Shown: positions 21,898 through 27,958 of the stretch, in pieces
How the letters are laid out: every line of letters starts with the position of its first letter
Position numbering within the stretch: the first letter of the stretch is position 1
Virus record (IMG/VR): IMGVR_UViG_3300047586_000011
Span: 1 to 39,802 of that record
Source: a virus
Direction: 5' to 3' (one strand)
DNA: 39,802 nucleotides
Position numbers and translations under genes: made by a program
Notes under the pieces: generated by a model
Database searches by the model: none
The model's input: the letters and a program-made list of their open reading frames with translations, nothing else
What the model was told of the DNA's origin: nothing

Positions 21898-22898
21898 GCG
21901 ATGCCTACTTCCTCGGCGACCTTCTGCCGCTGGTCGTTCGTCAGGAGGTTGATATTCTTGCCGAACAGCTCTCGGCTCTTGGCGTTGAGGTCCGAGATCC
22001 TGATGGTCACGGCGGCGGCGCGCTTCTGGAGCTCCGTGATCGTCATGGGGACCGATGGATCGTCGGCCTCGACCGGTCCTGATACCGGACCGGGGCTGAC
22101 CGATAGCGACGCCGCATCGGCGCCGGAGACTACCGGAGCGGCCGTCACGGTGACGCCTTCCGGCGCGGGCTTCGGCTCCACGAGCGCGCCTTGTTCCTCG
22201 AGATCCTGGGTGAAGATCGCGGAGGCGCCGGTCGTGCGCTTCGTCGCATCGACGTGGGCTCGCTTCGCGGCCATCTTGACCAGGGTGTTGGCGATGTCTT
22301 CGGGGTCCGGGTTCTCGACCATCCCGACCACCTGCTCGGTGATCGTCCGCTCGTCGTCCTCGAACTTGGCGTCACAGCCGCCCTTCTTCTTCCAGCAGAG
22401 CCAGCCGCCGCCGTACTCGGCCTTGCCCTTGATGATGGCGGAGAGCCCACAGACCGGGCAGACGCGCTCGGCCTTGCGGTAGCGGTACTTCGTCTCCCAG
22501 GAATGGCAGACGCCAACTCCGGTCCCGACCGTGGGGCCTTCGACCGAGCCGGCATGGATCAGGCAGCGGGCTTCGTAGTAGAGGTGGGGAGTCGTCACGC
22601 CGTCGCCGCGGGTCAGGGTGACGATGATCTCCGGCACGAGACCGAAGAGGTTGCAGAGCGTTTCCGCTCCGGGCTGCGCGAGAGAGGGTTTGTCGACCCC
22701 GGGCACGTTGCCGTAGTCGACGCCTTCCCGCATGACGTCCTTCTGGATCTTGAGCATCCGGTCGCCGGCCAGCCGGAGCAGCTTGACGCGCGTATCGAAC
22801 TCGGCCTCGCTCATCGTTGCCAGAGAGAGAGCCCCGCCGAACGATTGGAGAACCGAGAGCCCTACTTCACGGACTTCGCCTTCGATCGGATCAGTCAC
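21894..22898 (-). CDS. Putative ssDNA-annealing recombination protein with zinc ribbon
   Basis: 334 residues. The N-terminal half has GVDYGNVPGVDKPSLAQPGAETL and the later ENPDPEDIANTLVKMAAKRAHVDA followed by TGASAIFTQDLE, a combination I recognise from phage proteins that partner a RecB/Cas4-like nuclease and are often predicted to be single-strand annealing factors. Between these blocks sits a zinc ribbon (CPVCG ... CWKKKGGC). The C-terminal 100 residues start with a Pro/Val/Ser-rich linker and end in a helical tail. It overlaps the nuclease gene by 8 nt. The annealing role is inference from synteny and family resemblance; the zinc ribbon is visible. Confidence 0.72.
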   Translation of the reverse strand: MTDPIEGEVREVGLSVLQSFGGALSLATMSEAEFDTRVKLLRLAGDRMLKIQKDVMREGVDYGNVPGVDKPSLAQPGAETLCNLFGLVPEIIVTLTRGDGVTTPHLYYEARCLIHAGSVEGPTVGTGVGVCHSWETKYRYRKAERVCPVCGLSAIIKGKAEYGGGWLCWKKKGGCDAKFEDDERTITEQVVGMVENPDPEDIANTLVKMAAKRAHVDATKRTTGASAIFTQDLEEQGALVEPKPAPEGVTVTAAPVVSGADAASLSVSPGPVSGPVEADDPSVPMTITELQKRAAAVTIRISDLNAKSRELFGKNINLLTNDQRQKVAEEVGIA

Positions 22899-23706
22899 CT
22901 TCGTCTCCTGTCGCTATCGCCATGCGGCAGACACCGCCGTTGGCTGGGTTGTATTCGCAGCCCGAGCAAAGCGAACTCCACTTCGGACCCGTGGGGAAGC
23001 TGTAGTTGATGGGCGTCTCGCCTTTCTCGACCCGGGAGCGGTTCAGTACCTCGTCAGCCTGGACGGCCCGAACGTAGGCCGCGGCACATTCGTAGGCCCA
23101 GCGGCGGAACTCGTCAGTGACGTCGAACGCCACCTCCTGCCAGTGGGGCGTCTTGCTCCGAACCCGCGTCCAGTAGCCGACCCGGGGAACCTTCTTGCCG
23201 GTGGCCGCTTCGTAGAGGATGACGTAGAACCCGAGCTCGACCGACTGAGCTCCGTTGGCGGGCTTGCCCTTGGTGCCGGTCTTCGTGTCCCATATCTCAT
23301 GGCTGGCAAGCCGGATGTCGAGATACCCCTGACACTCACCGAGTCCCGCTATCGGGGTGTGTAGGAACTCCTGCAAAGCGCAGAGAGCGAAGTCCGCGTG
23401 GACCTCTTCGGGGAAGGTGTCGATGGCGGTGCGGACCTCCTCGATGTCCACCTCCGCGCCGGCTTGGCGCTGGACTTCCTCGACTGCCGCCTGGTGGGCG
23501 GAGTTACGAACCTCGGCGTAGGAGATGCCCGCCCGGAGCGCCTTGAGCGCCACCATGACGCCCCTGTCCACGGCAGAACCGAAGACCATCGCCTCGTTCG
23601 GCACGGTCGGGCGCTTCATTCGGATGGCGTACCACGCGCTCTGTCCGCAGCGGTCCATTCGACCGAGGGCAGACTTGGAGACGTGGAAGTCGGAGGGTAG
23701 GACCAT
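22891..23706 (-). CDS. PD-(D/E)XK exonuclease, RecB/Cas4-like
   Basis: 271 residues. The N-terminal SKSALGRMDRCGQSAWYA and FGSAVDRGV (motif with the first acidic/His-region of RecB-family nucleases) lead to ECQGYLDIRLASHEIWDTKTG, the PD-(D/E)XK core (D...E-x-K replaced by the usual DTKT). C-terminal cysteines (CSGCEYNPANGGVC) with C22 could hold an iron-sulfur cluster as in Cas4/AddB-like nucleases. ATG at 23706 has AAGGTGA upstream and lies just behind the operator promoter at 23733-23762. The longer frame to 23937 reads across the promoter and is rejected. It likely makes 3' tails for the annealing protein encoded next. Confidence 0.85.
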   Translation of the reverse strand: MVLPSDFHVSKSALGRMDRCGQSAWYAIRMKRPTVPNEAMVFGSAVDRGVMVALKALRAGISYAEVRNSAHQAAVEEVQRQAGAEVDIEEVRTAIDTFPEEVHADFALCALQEFLHTPIAGLGECQGYLDIRLASHEIWDTKTGTKGKPANGAQSVELGFYVILYEAATGKKVPRVGYWTRVRSKTPHWQEVAFDVTDEFRRWAYECAAAYVRAVQADEVLNRSRVEKGETPINYSFPTGPKWSSLCSGCEYNPANGGVCRMAIATGDEGD

Positions 23707-23730
23707 CGGTTCACCTTCTTCTTTGTCGCG

Positions 23731-23801
23731 GGAGTGTAACCCCGGAAGGGTTAGCCGTGCAAGAGCCAGATCAGGGCCAGCACGAAGACCAGGAAGGCGA
23801 C
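23731..23801 (-). repeat. 71-bp direct repeat, copy A
   Basis: Identical over 71 bp to 25222-25292. The repeat carries a complete promoter/operator plus the last codons of a membrane protein gene. In this copy only the C-terminal tail (AFLVFVLALIWLLHG then TAA at 23753-23751) is present, without a start codon, so this is the derived copy and the other is the source. The left edge stops exactly at the TAG of an upstream frame. Confidence 0.95.
23733..23762 (-). promoter_or_regulatory. Promoter with palindromic operator (site 2), recombination operon
   Basis: Minus strand: TTGCAC (23762-23757), 18-nt spacer, TACACT (23738-23733). Palindrome TAACCC-N5-GGGTTA at 23737-23753. It drives the PD-(D/E)XK nuclease, annealing protein and downstream early genes. 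The hexamers are weaker than at sites 1 and 4. Confidence 0.8.
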
Positions 23802-23931
23802 TAGTAGTCAGGCGGAAACGTCGTGAGCTTGGCGGGGCGCATCTTGCCGTTCGCCGCCTCAACCTGGAGACCCCACGATCCAGGCCGGCCTCCGAACGAT
23901 CGGCCACATCCGCATGGGCGATGCGACGGGG
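23801..23931 (-). other. Possible small CxC protein frame lacking a normal start
   Basis: Between the Toprim gene (stop 23934) and the repeat, one minus-strand frame stays open to a TAG at 23803-23801 and reads like protein: PCGCGRSFGGRPGSWGLQ, then a short basic end (NGKMRPAKLTTFPPDY). It has no ATG, GTG or TTG. A GGAGG lies 10 nt before an ATG (23937) that is in a different frame, so a frameshift may separate the start from the body. Could be a remnant zinc-knuckle protein. The 227-bp interval 23707-23933 contains this, the repeat and the promoter. Confidence 0.3.
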
Positions 23932-23933
23932 GT

Positions 23934-24869
23934 TCATTCTGGGTGATCCTCCAGGTACTTCGCGATCTCGACGTAGCGGGTCTTGATGCCGGTGAGAACC
24001 TTCCGCCCTTCTCGCTCTTCCTCCTGCCGTTCGTGCCAGAGGTCCAGGTCGACTAGCTCGAGGGCGTTGTCTCGGACCAGGGCGCTTAGGATCGTCGGGT
24101 TGAGAGCGTCCAGCTCCCAGGACTCGCGCCCGTAGCGAGCGATGTATCGGCCGGCCCGAGAGTCAGTGATCTTGGCGGGGTTCGGTGGCGGGCCGTACTG
24201 CTCGACCTGATCCATGTTGAGGGCGAGGCGGTGGATCCACAGTTGGCTCGAGTCGTAGCCGTCCCCATCGAGGAACAGCGTGAGCCGATCGGTGATGTCG
24301 CGGGTCATGTCGATCCCGCTGGGGTCGTGGTCGCCGAGATGCAGGATGACCACGCGGTCGACGCCGTCCTCGTCGAGATAGCCCTCGATGCGCTGGGCCG
24401 CGCGCCACGCCTCAGATTGCGAGGTATAGCCGCGGCAAGCGAAGTAGGGAAGCCTGAGGTCGGATGCCGCTCGCTCGAGGATCCCGACCAGGGCATCCTT
24501 CTCGACCCACGCCTCGACGCGGTTCGGTTGGCCTTGCCAGAGAGCCATCGAGTAGACGCCCGGCTCGATGACTTCGGCTGGATCCGTCATCCAGCCGTCG
24601 CCGCCGGCCACGTTGCGCGTCCGGTCCACGATGTAGTCCCAATCGAGCAGCCCCGCCATGCGGGCATCGTTGATGATCGAGCCGAGGCGTTTGTATTCGG
24701 TGTCCCGGTTTGGGATCAGGCCCGTTGCGACGAACTGGTAGTAGAGCTGGCGGAGGGTCAGGTCGAAGCCCTGCCGGCGGTAGTCGCGGCAGATGGCGTT
24801 AGCCTGGTCTACGACCGCGAGACTCGCGGCGCCGAGCTTCTGTTCGGTGTAGGCGATGCAGGGGCTCAT
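23934..24869 (-). CDS. Topoisomerase VI-A/Spo11-like Toprim protein
   Basis: 311 residues. An N-terminal winged-helix-like block contains TLRQLYYQF (38-46), comparable to the segment with the catalytic tyrosine in topoisomerase VI subunit A and Spo11. A Toprim domain follows: VEKDAL (E123) and HLGDHDPSGIDM (DHD at 180-182), the acidic metal-binding set. Related proteins cut or relax DNA through a 5'-phosphotyrosine link. No B-subunit (GHKL ATPase) gene is visible, so it may act as a nuclease or recombination factor. ATG at 24869 overlaps the upstream stop (ATGA), making the long upstream extension irrelevant. Confidence 0.82.
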   Translation of the reverse strand: MSPCIAYTEQKLGAASLAVVDQANAICRDYRRQGFDLTLRQLYYQFVATGLIPNRDTEYKRLGSIINDARMAGLLDWDYIVDRTRNVAGGDGWMTDPAEVIEPGVYSMALWQGQPNRVEAWVEKDALVGILERAASDLRLPYFACRGYTSQSEAWRAAQRIEGYLDEDGVDRVVILHLGDHDPSGIDMTRDITDRLTLFLDGDGYDSSQLWIHRLALNMDQVEQYGPPPNPAKITDSRAGRYIARYGRESWELDALNPTILSALVRDNALELVDLDLWHERQEEEREGRKVLTGIKTRYVEIAKYLEDHPE

Positions 24870-25198
24870 TCGGTGACTCCTTCGGGCAGGATCAGCTCGC
24901 CGATGATGCGCGGGGCGAGGCCGCGGGGGTTGCCGGGCGAGGGCAGCTTGAAGCGGCCGACCTCGCAGATGTTCAAGAAGAGGGTCCAGACTTGGTCGGA
25001 GACGTCGGTCCCGTCGACGATGTTGAGCCACCGGAACTGGTAGCCCTTGTCGGTCAGCCACAGGACGGCGCAGCGATCGAGCTTCGGCATCGGGAGCGCG
25101 GTTCCATCGGGCAGGCCGATGAAGTCGGCCCGGCGGTAGGTCCGCTCCCCTTCCTCGTTCGAGCGGGCCAGCGCGGGGCCGGCGATACGGCGGGTCAT
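24866..25198 (-). CDS. Hypothetical protein, first gene after operator promoter 3
   Basis: 110 residues. It contains EERTYRRADF-like basic start, then WLTDKGYQFRWLNIVDGTDVSDQVWTLF and a C-terminal ELILPEGVTE. Aromatic-rich beta strands suggest a compact alpha/beta fold. ATG at 25198 has GAAGGTGACC upstream and lies 26 nt past the -10 of the operator promoter. The Toprim gene is coupled to it by ATGA. No known family; a partner of the Toprim protein is possible. Confidence 0.7.
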   Translation of the reverse strand: MTRRIAGPALARSNEEGERTYRRADFIGLPDGTALPMPKLDRCAVLWLTDKGYQFRWLNIVDGTDVSDQVWTLFLNICEVGRFKLPSPGNPRGLAPRIIGELILPEGVTE

Positions 25199-25221
25199 TG
25201 GTCACCTTCGTCTGTGGAGCC

Positions 25222-25292
25222 GGAGTGTAACCCCGGAAGGGTTAGCCGTGCAAGAGCCAGATCAGGGCCAGCACGAAGACCAGGAAGGCGAC
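25222..25292 (-). repeat. 71-bp direct repeat, copy B (parental)
   Basis: Identical to 23731-23801. This copy is embedded in the 3' end of an intact membrane-protein gene (25242-25493), so it is the likely source of the duplication. Confidence 0.95.
25224..25253 (-). promoter_or_regulatory. Promoter with palindromic operator (site 3)
   Basis: Minus strand: TTGCAC (25253-25248), 18-nt spacer, TACACT (25229-25224); palindrome TAACCC-N5-GGGTTA at 25228-25244. The -35 lies within the last codons of the membrane-protein gene and the palindrome overlaps its TAA. It reads into the 110-aa protein and the Toprim gene. Sequence identical to site 2. Confidence 0.8.
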
Positions 25293-25493
25293 CAGGCACG
25301 CCGCCTCGGACCAGGCCAGGTGGCGCTCGGGCTTGCATGGGAACTCCCAGGTGCCGCCGCCGAGGAACGTACCTCCGGTCGGCACGAGCCCGCGGGCGAC
25401 GAGCGCGCGCTGGAGTTCGCTCATGCCCTTGTGGCTTTCGATGATGCCGTGGATCTGGTCTTCGGTTTCGGGGGTGAGCTCGGGGACCGTCAT
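25242..25493 (-). CDS. Small C-tail-anchored membrane protein
   Basis: 83 residues. The N-terminal 60 residues are soluble and partly acidic, beginning MTVPELTPETEDQIHGIIESHKGM, with a helix (SELQRALVARGLV) and a Gly-rich turn. The C-terminus is a membrane segment (ACLVAFLVFVLALIWLLHG), so it is probably tail-anchored with the bulk in the cytoplasm. ATG at 25493 overlaps the stop of the XRE-type gene (ATGA). The last 16 codons are copied at 23.75 kb together with the promoter. Function unknown; an immunity or exclusion role is possible given its repressor neighbour. Confidence 0.7.
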   Translation of the reverse strand: MTVPELTPETEDQIHGIIESHKGMSELQRALVARGLVPTGGTFLGGGTWEFPCKPERHLAWSEAACLVAFLVFVLALIWLLHG

Positions 25494-25795
25494 TCGGGAT
25501 CTCCTTCGATGCACTTCTTGATGGCTGCCAGGTAGGCGGTCTTCGTGGATAGGGTGACGGTGAGCTTGCGCTCGACCCGTCCGAGGTACTGCGGCGTGAC
25601 GCCCATCGCTCGGGCGACGGCGGCCTGGGAGAGCTTCGCGGCTTCGCGGAGGGTGACGAGATCGGCTCCGCTCGTGACGTCTAGGGCGGCGCGGATCTCG
25701 CTGGCCGCCGCGACGATCTCGCGCGGCACGTAGGGCGTCCGGGACATGACGGCGAAGAGATGCCGGATCGCGGCGGTGAGGGCGTCGGTGGTCAT
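25490..25795 (-). CDS. XRE-family helix-turn-helix regulator
   Basis: 101 residues. The helix-turn-helix is LREAAKLSQAAVARAMGVTPQYLGRVER (about 49-76), with the Q at the start of helix 2 and the recognition helix TPQYLGRVE, as in Cro/CI-type XRE domains. The N-terminal helices (about 1-45) may dimerise. It is the only clear helix-turn-helix regulator in the genome apart from TerS, and lies 250 bp upstream of operator site 3. It is therefore the best candidate to bind the TAACCC/GGGTTA palindromes. No CI-like peptidase domain and no divergently oriented partner are present, so a classical lysogeny switch is not shown. Confidence 0.82.
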   Translation of the reverse strand: MTTDALTAAIRHLFAVMSRTPYVPREIVAAASEIRAALDVTSGADLVTLREAAKLSQAAVARAMGVTPQYLGRVERKLTVTLSTKTAYLAAIKKCIEGDPE

Positions 25796-26034
25796 CGGCT
25801 ATTCCTCCAGATGATCTCGAACCAGGGCCGATTGTAGGCCGCGTAGGCGTCGGGATCGTCTCGCTGCTCCGAGAGCGCCCGGAAGCTGGCGAAGCGGTGG
25901 GCCTCGAGCTGCGCGGCGTTCTCGGGGGTGTAACCGATCGACGCAAGACGTAGCCGCCACTTCTCCCGCTCGGCGTACATCGCAGACGGGTGTAGGGCCT
26001 TCCGAAAGAGCAAGTGGAGTAGTTGGGCGATCAC
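25792..26034 (-). CDS. Hypothetical small helical protein
   Basis: 80 residues from GTG 26034, with GAGGAACC upstream and GTGA overlap with the preceding stop. Helical and amphipathic: AQLLHLLFRKALHP, then YAEREKWRLRLASIGYTPENAAQLEAHRFASFRAL and an aromatic end (YNRPWFEIIW). No known motif. It is coupled to the XRE gene, so its expression follows the regulator's. Confidence 0.65.
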   Translation of the reverse strand: MIAQLLHLLFRKALHPSAMYAEREKWRLRLASIGYTPENAAQLEAHRFASFRALSEQRDDPDAYAAYNRPWFEIIWRNSR

Positions 26035-26357
26035 GTCGGTTCCTCGCGTAGATGGGGGGTATGACGCTGCGGTGCGCGACGCGGGAAGGGCCCCCATGCC
26101 TTCGGCCAGTGGAGCTCGCTCAGGTACTCGCCGGCAGGGTTGGCCGGACGGGTGTGAGGCATCCGAGCCTGGCGTTCGGCAGTCAGGCCGTTCTTGTACC
26201 ACGTCGCCGGGCCGGTGGGGGAGAAGCACCAGGAACAGAAGTCGCCGGCCGCTTCCCATCGACCGCAGACACCGCACATCTGCTCGAGCCGACCAGCCTG
26301 GAGCCGAGCGAGAAGCCCGGGCGGAATGGGCGCGGGCTCGCGAGCGTGGATCGTCAC
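26031..26357 (-). CDS. Zinc-ribbon hypothetical protein
   Basis: 108 residues from a GTG at 26357 (GTGA overlap with the upstream stop). CGVCGRWEAAGDFCSWC (about 31-47) is a clear CxxC...CxxC zinc ribbon. The C-terminal part is Pro/His/Arg-rich (RRAPQRHTPHLREEP) and probably disordered. Such proteins often bind nucleic acid. No family recognised; part of the early small-gene block. Confidence 0.68.
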   Translation of the reverse strand: MTIHAREPAPIPPGLLARLQAGRLEQMCGVCGRWEAAGDFCSWCFSPTGPATWYKNGLTAERQARMPHTRPANPAGEYLSELHWPKAWGPFPRRAPQRHTPHLREEPT

Positions 26358-26488
26358 CGTATCGACCCCCACCAATCCATGACGGTTAGAGCAGGCCAGC
26401 GCATGACTTCCTCGACCGAGACGCCGCGGGCCTCGGCTACTCGCCAGGCGATGTAGCGGAGCCGGGCCGGTAGCTCGCGGGGCTTCAT
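26354..26488 (-). CDS. 44-residue hypothetical protein
   Basis: A compact helical peptide, LPARLRYIAWRVAEARGVSVEEVMRW, whose VAEARGVSVEEVMRW resembles half a helix-turn-helix. ATG at 26488 overlaps the previous stop (ATGA) and its stop overlaps the next GTG (GTGA), which supports translation. Too short to assign. May be an auxiliary DNA-binding peptide. Confidence 0.55.
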   Translation of the reverse strand: MKPRELPARLRYIAWRVAEARGVSVEEVMRWPALTVMDWWGSIR

Positions 26489-26700
26489 GGCTTGCCTGTG
26501 TGACAGACGCAACGGGCATCCTCGCACGAGTCTTGCTCGCGGTTCGGGGCGTCGGCGGCGGTGGACTTCTGGCACCGGCACAGCGGGCAGAAGACGTGCC
26601 GGCGGAGCGTCTCGAGGGTCATGCCCCGACTGAGCGGCGGGTGCTCGCGAACCCGGACCAGGACCGCGGCCATGAGTTCGGAGGGAAGGGGCTCAGGCAC
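26485..26700 (-). CDS. Cysteine-rich mini-protein
   Basis: 71 residues from GTG 26700, with GGAGG six bases upstream and an 8-nt overlap with the preceding gene. The first half is helical (LMAAVLVRVREHPPLSRGMTL). The second half carries CPLCRCQ and CEDARCVCH, six cysteines and a histidine that could hold one or two zinc ions. No known family. It adds to the run of small metal-binding early proteins. Confidence 0.65.
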   Translation of the reverse strand: MPEPLPSELMAAVLVRVREHPPLSRGMTLETLRRHVFCPLCRCQKSTAADAPNREQDSCEDARCVCHTGKP

Positions 26701-26983
26701 GAGCGTCCTCCTCGAGATCGTGACGGGCGCGCTCCAGCAGTTCGGGCCGACTCGCCGACTCGCGGAGTCCGCTTCGGAGCCGGTCGTCATGTAGGGCCTG
26801 AGCCAGCACATCCTCATGGTGATCCGGTAGGGAGCAGTAGTCGCGGCGCTGGCCGGCGGCGTCGAGGAAGTAGCTCACGCCGACTGACTGGCCGCATCGC
26901 TGGATCACGGCGGAGGGGTAGCCGTTGGCGTTCGGCTGGACCTTGGGGAGCTGGAGTGGCGGGATCCGCGACTGGCAGGTCAT
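26693..26983 (-). CDS. Hypothetical early protein
   Basis: 96 residues from ATG 26983 (GGAGGAACG upstream, ATGA overlap). The N-terminus reads QLPKVQPNANGYPSAVIQRCGQSVGVSYF, then the C-terminal half is a charged helix (RESASRPELLERARHDLEEDARA). Three cysteines with QRCGQS and DYCSLPDHH could be structural or zinc ligands. No recognised family. Confidence 0.65.
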   Translation of the reverse strand: MTCQSRIPPLQLPKVQPNANGYPSAVIQRCGQSVGVSYFLDAAGQRRDYCSLPDHHEDVLAQALHDDRLRSGLRESASRPELLERARHDLEEDARA

Positions 26984-27120
26984 CGTTCCTCCAGCACATT
27001 CGGCAGGTGCCGGCGAGTGACCAGCAGTGGCTTCTCGCCGGCCAGGCCAGAGAAGACGTAGAGCAGAAGCACCGCAGCGGCGGCGAAGCACGCGAGCGAG
27101 ATAGCGGCCGAGAGGATCAT
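26980..27120 (-). CDS. Single-pass membrane mini-protein
   Basis: 46 residues. MILSAAISLACFAAAAVLLLYVFSG is a clean N-terminal membrane segment; the tail GEKPLLVTRRHLPNVLEER is basic and soluble. ATG at 27120 overlaps the upstream stop (ATGA). The long frame further upstream is not coding. One of three small membrane proteins in the early region; role unknown. Confidence 0.6.
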   Translation of the reverse strand: MILSAAISLACFAAAAVLLLYVFSGLAGEKPLLVTRRHLPNVLEER

Positions 27121-27323
27121 CGGCCGGGTCGCGCGTGGTACTCGCTCGGCACGGCACCGGCCGCGTCCAGGAGGGCGAGCATCTCGGCGGGGGTGATCGC
27201 GTCGGGAACAGGCAGGCCGCGCCACGCGGCAACGACCGCTTGCACTCGTGCATCGAACAGGCAGGGCAGTCCATCGCCGAAGACGGTCAACTGGACGCCT
27301 CGGTGGTGGTTGTCGAACTCCAT
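27117..27323 (-). CDS. Hypothetical early protein
   Basis: 68 residues with an N-terminal beta part (VQLTVFGDGLPCLF) and a helical C-terminus (ITPAEMLALLDAAGAV). ATG at 27323; stop overlaps the membrane mini-protein start (ATGA). The same strand and coupling support it. No family recognised. Confidence 0.6.
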   Translation of the reverse strand: MEFDNHHRGVQLTVFGDGLPCLFDARVQAVVAAWRGLPVPDAITPAEMLALLDAAGAVPSEYHARPGR

Positions 27324-27329
27324 GAAGGT

Positions 27330-27461
27330 TCAGCGAACCTCGCCATTGGTCCCTCCACCCTCGGCATCGAGGCTCACGGTGATCTCGTCCCGATGGTAGG
27401 ACTCGGCGAGTCGCAGGGTCGGCCATGCGACTGAGTGCTGCGTGTAGGTCAACTTGTCCAC
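27330..27461 (-). CDS. 43-residue hypothetical protein
   Basis: GTG at 27461 with AGGAGACGAC upstream, ending at TGA 27332-27330. Sequence MDKLTYTQHSVAWPTLRLAE, then an acidic beta segment (DEITVSLDAEGGGTNG). Codon use and the ribosome-binding site look real. It lies between a hairpin and a coupled early gene. No motif recognised. Confidence 0.55.
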   Translation of the reverse strand: MDKLTYTQHSVAWPTLRLAESYHRDEITVSLDAEGGGTNGEVR

Positions 27462-27494
27462 CGTCGTCTCCTGTCTTGGGTTGACTACCCATTG

Positions 27495-27523
27495 GAGCCG
27501 CCGAGAGGGGGTATCGGCGGCTC
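27495..27523 (-). terminator. Hairpin after the conserved early protein gene
   Basis: A perfect 10-bp inverted repeat (GAGCCGCCGA 27495-27504 with TCGGCGGCTC 27514-27523), 9-nt loop, ten bases past the stop at 27534. No U-tract. The minus-strand loop TACCCCCTC shares ACCCCCTC with the loop of the hairpin at 14944-14979. Confidence 0.6.
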
Positions 27524-27533
27524 GGGTGGAGAG

Positions 27534-27884
27534 TCAGCGAGCGCGGCCCTGGAGGCCGCCCTTTTCGATCCACGCCTTGACCTTGTCGAGCGATCCCCAG
27601 CAGCCGGCCGGGGCGTCGTTCCAAAGCCAGGTCGCCCAATCGCGCATGTTCCGAGCGTTGATGAGGTCGGCATGGGCGAAGGACCCGGTCAGTGAGTCGC
27701 AGAGAACGGCGAGGGTGAAGTCGCCGGGCTCGATCCCGCGCTCGACATAGAGCCGGGTGCCGTCCTGCATGTGCTCCGGGAGGGAGGTGTAGTCGATGGC
27801 CGGGCGCGGCCGGATCACGTCGCTGCCGTCTTCCCTTGGACTGGTCACCTCGTCGCCGTAGAGTTCGTCGCCTGAGTACATCAT
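27534..27884 (-). CDS. Conserved early protein (DYTSLPEHM family)
   Basis: 116 residues. The core DYTSLPEHMQDGTRLYVERGIEPGDF, then FAHADLINARNMRDWATWLWNDAPAGCWGS and a terminal KVKAWIEKGG, matches a small protein widely distributed in phages and mobile elements but of unknown function. ATG 27884 is two bases after the extended ribosome-binding site AGACGAGGTGA, and the gene is the first behind the strongest operator promoter (27923-27951), so it is probably the earliest and most expressed early gene. The family identity rests on memory of its conserved spacing. Confidence 0.75.
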   Translation of the reverse strand: MMYSGDELYGDEVTSPREDGSDVIRPRPAIDYTSLPEHMQDGTRLYVERGIEPGDFTLAVLCDSLTGSFAHADLINARNMRDWATWLWNDAPAGCWGSLDKVKAWIEKGGLQGRAR

Positions 27885-27886
27885 GT

Positions 27887-27897
27887 TCACCTCGTCT
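27887..27897 (-). promoter_or_regulatory. Extended ribosome-binding site AGACGAGGTGA
   Basis: Fourth exact copy of the 11-mer, two bases upstream of the ATG at 27884. Confidence 0.7.
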
Positions 27898-27922
27898 ACC
27901 CGGTTCCCCACCGGACAGGTAG

Positions 27923-27951
27923 AGCGTAACCCTTCGCGGGGTTACTGTCAA
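27923..27951 (-). promoter_or_regulatory. Promoter with palindromic operator (site 4), early operon
   Basis: Minus strand: consensus -35 TTGACA (27951-27946), ideal 17-nt spacer, -10 TACGCT (27928-27923). Palindrome TAACCC-N6-GGGTTA at 27927-27944 fills the spacer. It starts 8 nt after the stop of the lysozyme-like gene and reads into the early region. Confidence 0.85.
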
Positions 27952-27958
27952 GCGGGCG

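Noticed and set aside
23731-25292. 71-bp direct repeats as phage attachment (att) sites
   Set aside because: No integrase gene is present, both copies are inside the early region and carry a promoter plus a gene tail, so a local duplication explains them better.
25490-25795. A classical CI/Cro lysogeny switch
   Set aside because: The XRE protein has no peptidase domain, no divergently transcribed partner and no nearby integrase, so only a regulator role is supported.
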